A stretch of DNA of 7,711 nt from Alphaproteobacteria bacterium (GTDB taxonomy: Bacteria > Pseudomonadota > Alphaproteobacteria > UBA2136 > UBA6156). How positions within the stretch are numbered: position 1 is the first letter of the stretch; each line of letters opens with the position of its first letter. This document shows positions 6,501 through 7,711 of the stretch, one piece after another. The stretch covers positions 1 through 7,711 of the forward strand of contig JADCGN010000035.1 in NCBI GenBank assembly GCA_020249005.1, in the 5' to 3' direction. Under the pieces are notes generated by a model that was not told the origin of the DNA, ran no database searches, and saw only the letters and a list, made by a program, of their open reading frames with translations. Position numbers and translations under genes: made by a program.

Positions 6501-6980
6501 CACCGCAAAGGTCGCAGGGGCCTGCACCACCTCCACGCGGCTGTACCCAAACGCCACCAGCTGTTGCTGCAGCATCACCAATGGCATGGCCGACCCTTTG
6601 GTAAGCTGCAGCGGCGCGCCTTGCGGCGGATGGCACCGCACCGCCAGGGCGGGCAAGCTGCTCACCACCACGCCACCAAAGTTTGGCGCGGCCAAGGTTT
6701 GCAGCACCGCCTGACGCGCCGCCACCAATCCAGCCTCGGGCCCCAAGCGGTCGTAGGGCATCACGTCCCAGGCGGGATATTCCAACACCGCCGTCTGCGG
6801 CAACAGGGCTTGCAGGCTGGCCATCAACCCCGGCACCAGCGCCTGATCCTGCGCCACCACCAGCAACGGGCCGCGCCGCGCTTGCCACAGTTGGGCCGCC
6901 AACCAAGGCCAGCCGCTGGGCGGCACCTGGGTGGCCAGCGCCTGCCCGGTTTTTTTTAATGATGCCAACAGCGCCTGCAT
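3537..6980 (-). CDS. mfd: Mfd, transcription-repair coupling factor
   Basis: An 1147-residue, full-length Mfd (E. coli Mfd has 1148). It pushes stalled RNA polymerase off damaged DNA by ATP-driven translocation and recruits UvrA. The N-terminal UvrB-like module (about 1-330) keeps the UvrA-contact residues: R161 in FAVRG, R177 and F181 in VRLDFFD, aligning with E. coli R165, R181 and F185. The CarD-like RNA polymerase interaction domain is at about 472-530 (EGDYVVHEAHGIGQY, 475-489). The translocase follows: Walker A GDVGFGKT (624-631), DEEQ (725-728), SATPIPRTL (751-759) and QLRGRVGRS (894-902). The relay and C-terminal autoinhibitory domains follow (D7 about 1003-1120). SATPIPRTLQLAVGGVRQLS and ATPPVDR are worded as in alphaproteobacterial Mfd. 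The ATG lies three bases after the sdhE stop, with GGAG at the sdhE end as its ribosome binding site, so the two genes are coupled. Codons 8-11 contain an A8 run. Confidence 0.98.
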   Translation of the reverse strand: MQALLASLKKTGQALATQVPPSGWPWLAAQLWQARRGPLLVVAQDQALVPGLMASLQALLPQTAVLEYPAWDVMPYDRLGPEAGLVAARQAVLQTLAAPNFGGVVVSSLPALAVRCHPPQGAPLQLTKGSAMPLVMLQQQLVAFGYSRVEVVQAPATFAVRGGLVDCWPPTLEHPVRLDFFDTELEQIRAFDPASQQSLGLLERISVPPAGELLTEARIETFRSRYRELFGTTQDDLYAEVSAGLWPADAGQLAPLLSTTPWPHLLEAWPQPGLVLLPHDAPEQLASWYDLAAAAHAARAEAAKAEQGGRVLRALPLAELLLAPEQLQGALQQCAQVQVSPFGVAGGEAAGLLGQLLPPGNRHAALEAAVRKVQSHVAEGWAVVLTAPHAEGLRLFLRALEHAGLPTPRSLEQFGFQPGVQACVAPFGAGWEDLAAKLSVLTEADVFGARLGSGKPKSRARTAEEILATLSTLREGDYVVHEAHGIGQYHGLVTLDVGGVRQDFIKVLYAGDDRLFVPVEQLGLVSRYKGAEAGAVALDKLGTGGWETRKAKVKADLLAMADDLLATAAARSLAERPPVGAAGGLYDEFCAGFPYELTPDQARVMAEVEADFAAGVPMDRLVVGDVGFGKTEVALRAAFLAAQAGRQVAVVCPTTLLARQHALNFAERFNAVGMPVGHLSRLVSTAEANQTKAALANGALKVVVGTHALLGKTLQFANLGLVIVDEEQRFGVAQKEKLKALKGDLDVLTLSATPIPRTLQLAVGGVRQLSLIATPPVDRHAVQTHVLPWDTPTLQGALSRELGRGGQAYVVAPHVEELPKLAKAIGEMLPHARLAVAHGQLAESELERVMLAFYAHDVDILVATTIIESGLDVPRANTLIVTRADRFGLAQLYQLRGRVGRSTAQAFAYFILPEGGFGQGQGAVRLSLLQQLQGLGAGLTLANYDMDLRGFGNVLGKEQSGNIRDIGFELYAKLLREAVATKQRQQAQKNKEVATPPPALAAENVTLKLGASYLIPASYVPDEALRLQLYRQLAAATTAEALAACAEELRDRFGAHPPEVAALLQVVGLRNRAAALNVAKVEVGEKATAVSFHKGRFANPEGLIGLVQRLAGVVQVRPDSSLVWHRRLAHDPLAGVGVIFSELEAAA
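5984..6003. repeat. 20-bp perfect palindrome inside mfd
   Basis: GCTGCAGGGCGCCCTGCAGC reads the same on both strands. It encodes part of the LQGALQQ stretch (residues 327-333) in the N-terminal third of Mfd. As RNA it could form a strong stem, but with almost no loop. It may simply be a chance product of Leu/Gln/Ala/Gly codons in G+C-rich DNA. Confidence 0.6.
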
Positions 6981-6983
6981 CGG

Positions 6984-7280
6984 CTACTCCGCACCACGGC
7001 TGGCCAAAAACCACCCCTTCAGCTGGGCCACCAGCGGGGCTTGCGCGGCGGGGGGAGGGACGCCATCCACCAACCAGGCCATCAGGTCGCCTTCCTTGTG
7101 CAGCAGAAAATCCCGCAGTTCCAGCAGTTGTGCGGCACTCAACTGCGGTACCTGCGCCAGGGCCGCGCGGCAGATGTGGTCTAACTCCAGCGTGCCACGG
7201 TAGGAAAGCCGGTAGCAGACTTCACGCTGCAGCAGTTCCTTGTCGGCGGGCGTAAGCTTGGATAGGGTGGTGGTGTTCAT
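6984..7280 (-). CDS. sdhE: SdhE-family FAD assembly factor for succinate dehydrogenase
   Basis: A 98-residue protein of the SdhE/SDHAF2 (DUF339) family. Members bind the succinate dehydrogenase flavoprotein subunit in the cytoplasm and promote covalent FAD attachment. The signature RGxxE is present as YRGTLELD (R28, G29, E32). A C-terminal segment GDLMAWLVDG fits the family's conserved DL..WL pattern. Length is normal (about 85-100). The gene lies between recG and mfd, an arrangement familiar from Alphaproteobacteria, and its TAG stop is three bases from the mfd ATG. The start chosen is ATG at 7280. An open frame continues upstream, but that is antisense to recG and low-complexity. The Shine-Dalgarno for 7280 is poor: a GAGG lies about 18 bases away, too far. 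An in-frame TTG three codons upstream is a weaker alternative. No clear promoter is visible; any would lie inside recG. Confidence 0.88.
   Translation of the reverse strand: MNTTTLSKLTPADKELLQREVCYRLSYRGTLELDHICRAALAQVPQLSAAQLLELRDFLLHKEGDLMAWLVDGVPPPAAQAPLVAQLKGWFLASRGAE
6987..6990 (-). promoter_or_regulatory. Ribosome binding site of mfd inside the end of sdhE
   Basis: On the minus strand the junction reads GGAGTAGCCGATG: GGAG, then the sdhE stop TAG, then CCG, then the mfd start. The GGAG-to-ATG spacing is six bases, close to ideal. Ribosomes finishing sdhE would cover the site and could re-initiate at once on mfd. Confidence 0.65.
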
Positions 7281-7711
7281 GCGCGGCAACCAACCACACC
7301 TCACGGCCCAAGGCAAGGCGGCGCCCACCGCGCCACCGGCGGCACACCCGTTGCTGGAACCCTGCCCGCGCCCCAGCGGCATGCCACCGGCCCAACACGC
7401 CAAACTGCTGGAGCTCTGCGGCCGGCGTACGCTGGATGTACTGCTGCACCTGCCGCGCACCCTGCTGGACCGTTCCAGCACCGCCACCATCGCCAACGCC
7501 GTGGCGGGCGAACGCAGCACCTTGGTGGTGCAGGTGGCGAAGCGCGGCCCCTTGCCCCCCCGTGGCAGCAAACGCCCTTTGGCGATTGAATTGGCCGATG
7601 CCAGCGGCACCCTGCGCGCCATTTTTTTCAACCCGCAAAGCTGGCTGGAGCGCGCCTTTCCGGTGGGGAGCGACGTCATCATCAGCGGCAAGATTGAAAC
7701 CGACCCCAAGG
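7279..7711 (+). CDS. recG: RecG ATP-dependent DNA helicase, N-terminal part (runs off right edge)
   Basis: The first 144 codons of RecG, the helicase that reverses stalled forks and branch-migrates Holliday junctions. Only the N-terminal region is present. The helical segment ends in LDVLLHLPRTLLDRS (52-66), matching the family's LLFHLPRRYIDR-type motif. The OB-fold wedge domain follows: STLVVQV (80-86), LAIELADASGTLRAIFFNP (101-119), VGSDVIISGKIE (129-140). The helicase motifs lie beyond the edge. ATG at 7279 is preferred. Residues 23-48 (HPLLEPC...ELCG) still align with the family's N-terminus, so the in-frame ATG at 7381 is too late. AGGG at 7264-7267 precedes a run of in-frame GTGs (7267, 7270, 7273) that are also possible starts. 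Residues 1-22 are an Ala/Pro-rich extension not usual in RecG. The start overlaps the sdhE start head to head. C7 (7555-7561) and T7 (7622-7628) runs lie in the coding sequence. Confidence 0.9.
   Translation, partial: MRGNQPHLTAQGKAAPTAPPAAHPLLEPCPRPSGMPPAQHAKLLELCGRRTLDVLLHLPRTLLDRSSTATIANAVAGERSTLVVQVAKRGPLPPRGSKRPLAIELADASGTLRAIFFNPQSWLERAFPVGSDVIISGKIETDPK

Noticed and set aside
6279..6959. A 226-codon open frame on the plus strand opposite the start of mfd
   Set aside because: It is a shadow of the UvrB-like module of Mfd, rich in Gln/His/Arg, with no recognisable motif.
7381..7383. Internal ATG as recG start
   Set aside because: The 12-25 residues before it still align with the family N-terminus, so it would truncate the protein.
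7281..7709. Minus-strand extension of the sdhE frame to 241 codons
   Set aside because: The extra 143 codons are antisense to conserved RecG sequence and low in complexity, and SdhE proteins are about 90-100 residues.

Overview
The window is G+C-rich and tightly packed, and it reads as an ordinary housekeeping segment of an alphaproteobacterial chromosome. The taxonomic call is an inference. It rests on the gene order recG / sdhE-family gene / mfd, which is familiar from that class, and on the wording of the helicase motifs in Mfd and UvrD. I saw no tRNA, rRNA, mobile element, CRISPR array or phage gene.

Layout, left to right. Positions 1-131 (minus) hold the start of an unrecognised membrane protein that runs off the left edge. 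Positions 131-2443 (minus) encode a full-length UvrD/PcrA-type superfamily 1 helicase; its stop codon overlaps the membrane protein's start (TGATG). Positions 2511-2729 (minus) encode a small 72-residue, probably three-helix membrane protein upstream of uvrD. Positions 2730-2823 are a short divergent spacer with a clear sigma70-type promoter firing to the right. Positions 2824-3501 (plus) encode an unrecognised 225-residue tryptophan-rich protein. It converges on mfd across a 35-base gap that contains a hairpin. Positions 3537-6980 (minus) encode Mfd, the transcription-repair coupling factor. Positions 6984-7280 (minus) encode a 98-residue SdhE-family flavinylation factor. From 7279 to the right edge (plus) is the start of recG, head to head with sdhE and with overlapping start codons.

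How the genes work together. Three of the seven genes are DNA repair or recombination motor proteins. UvrD unwinds the incised strand in excision repair and carries a C-terminal Tudor-like domain of the kind that binds RNA polymerase. Mfd removes stalled RNA polymerase and recruits UvrA. RecG remodels forks and Holliday junctions. The SdhE-like protein, which helps attach FAD to succinate dehydrogenase, is a metabolic passenger in the mfd transcript. The two unrecognised proteins beside uvrD and the 225-residue protein are the only real unknowns. I did not find a convincing novel multi-gene system. The most useful leads are the unknown 225-residue protein with its strong promoter, the overlapping recG/sdhE starts, and an A8 slippage tract at the start of mfd.
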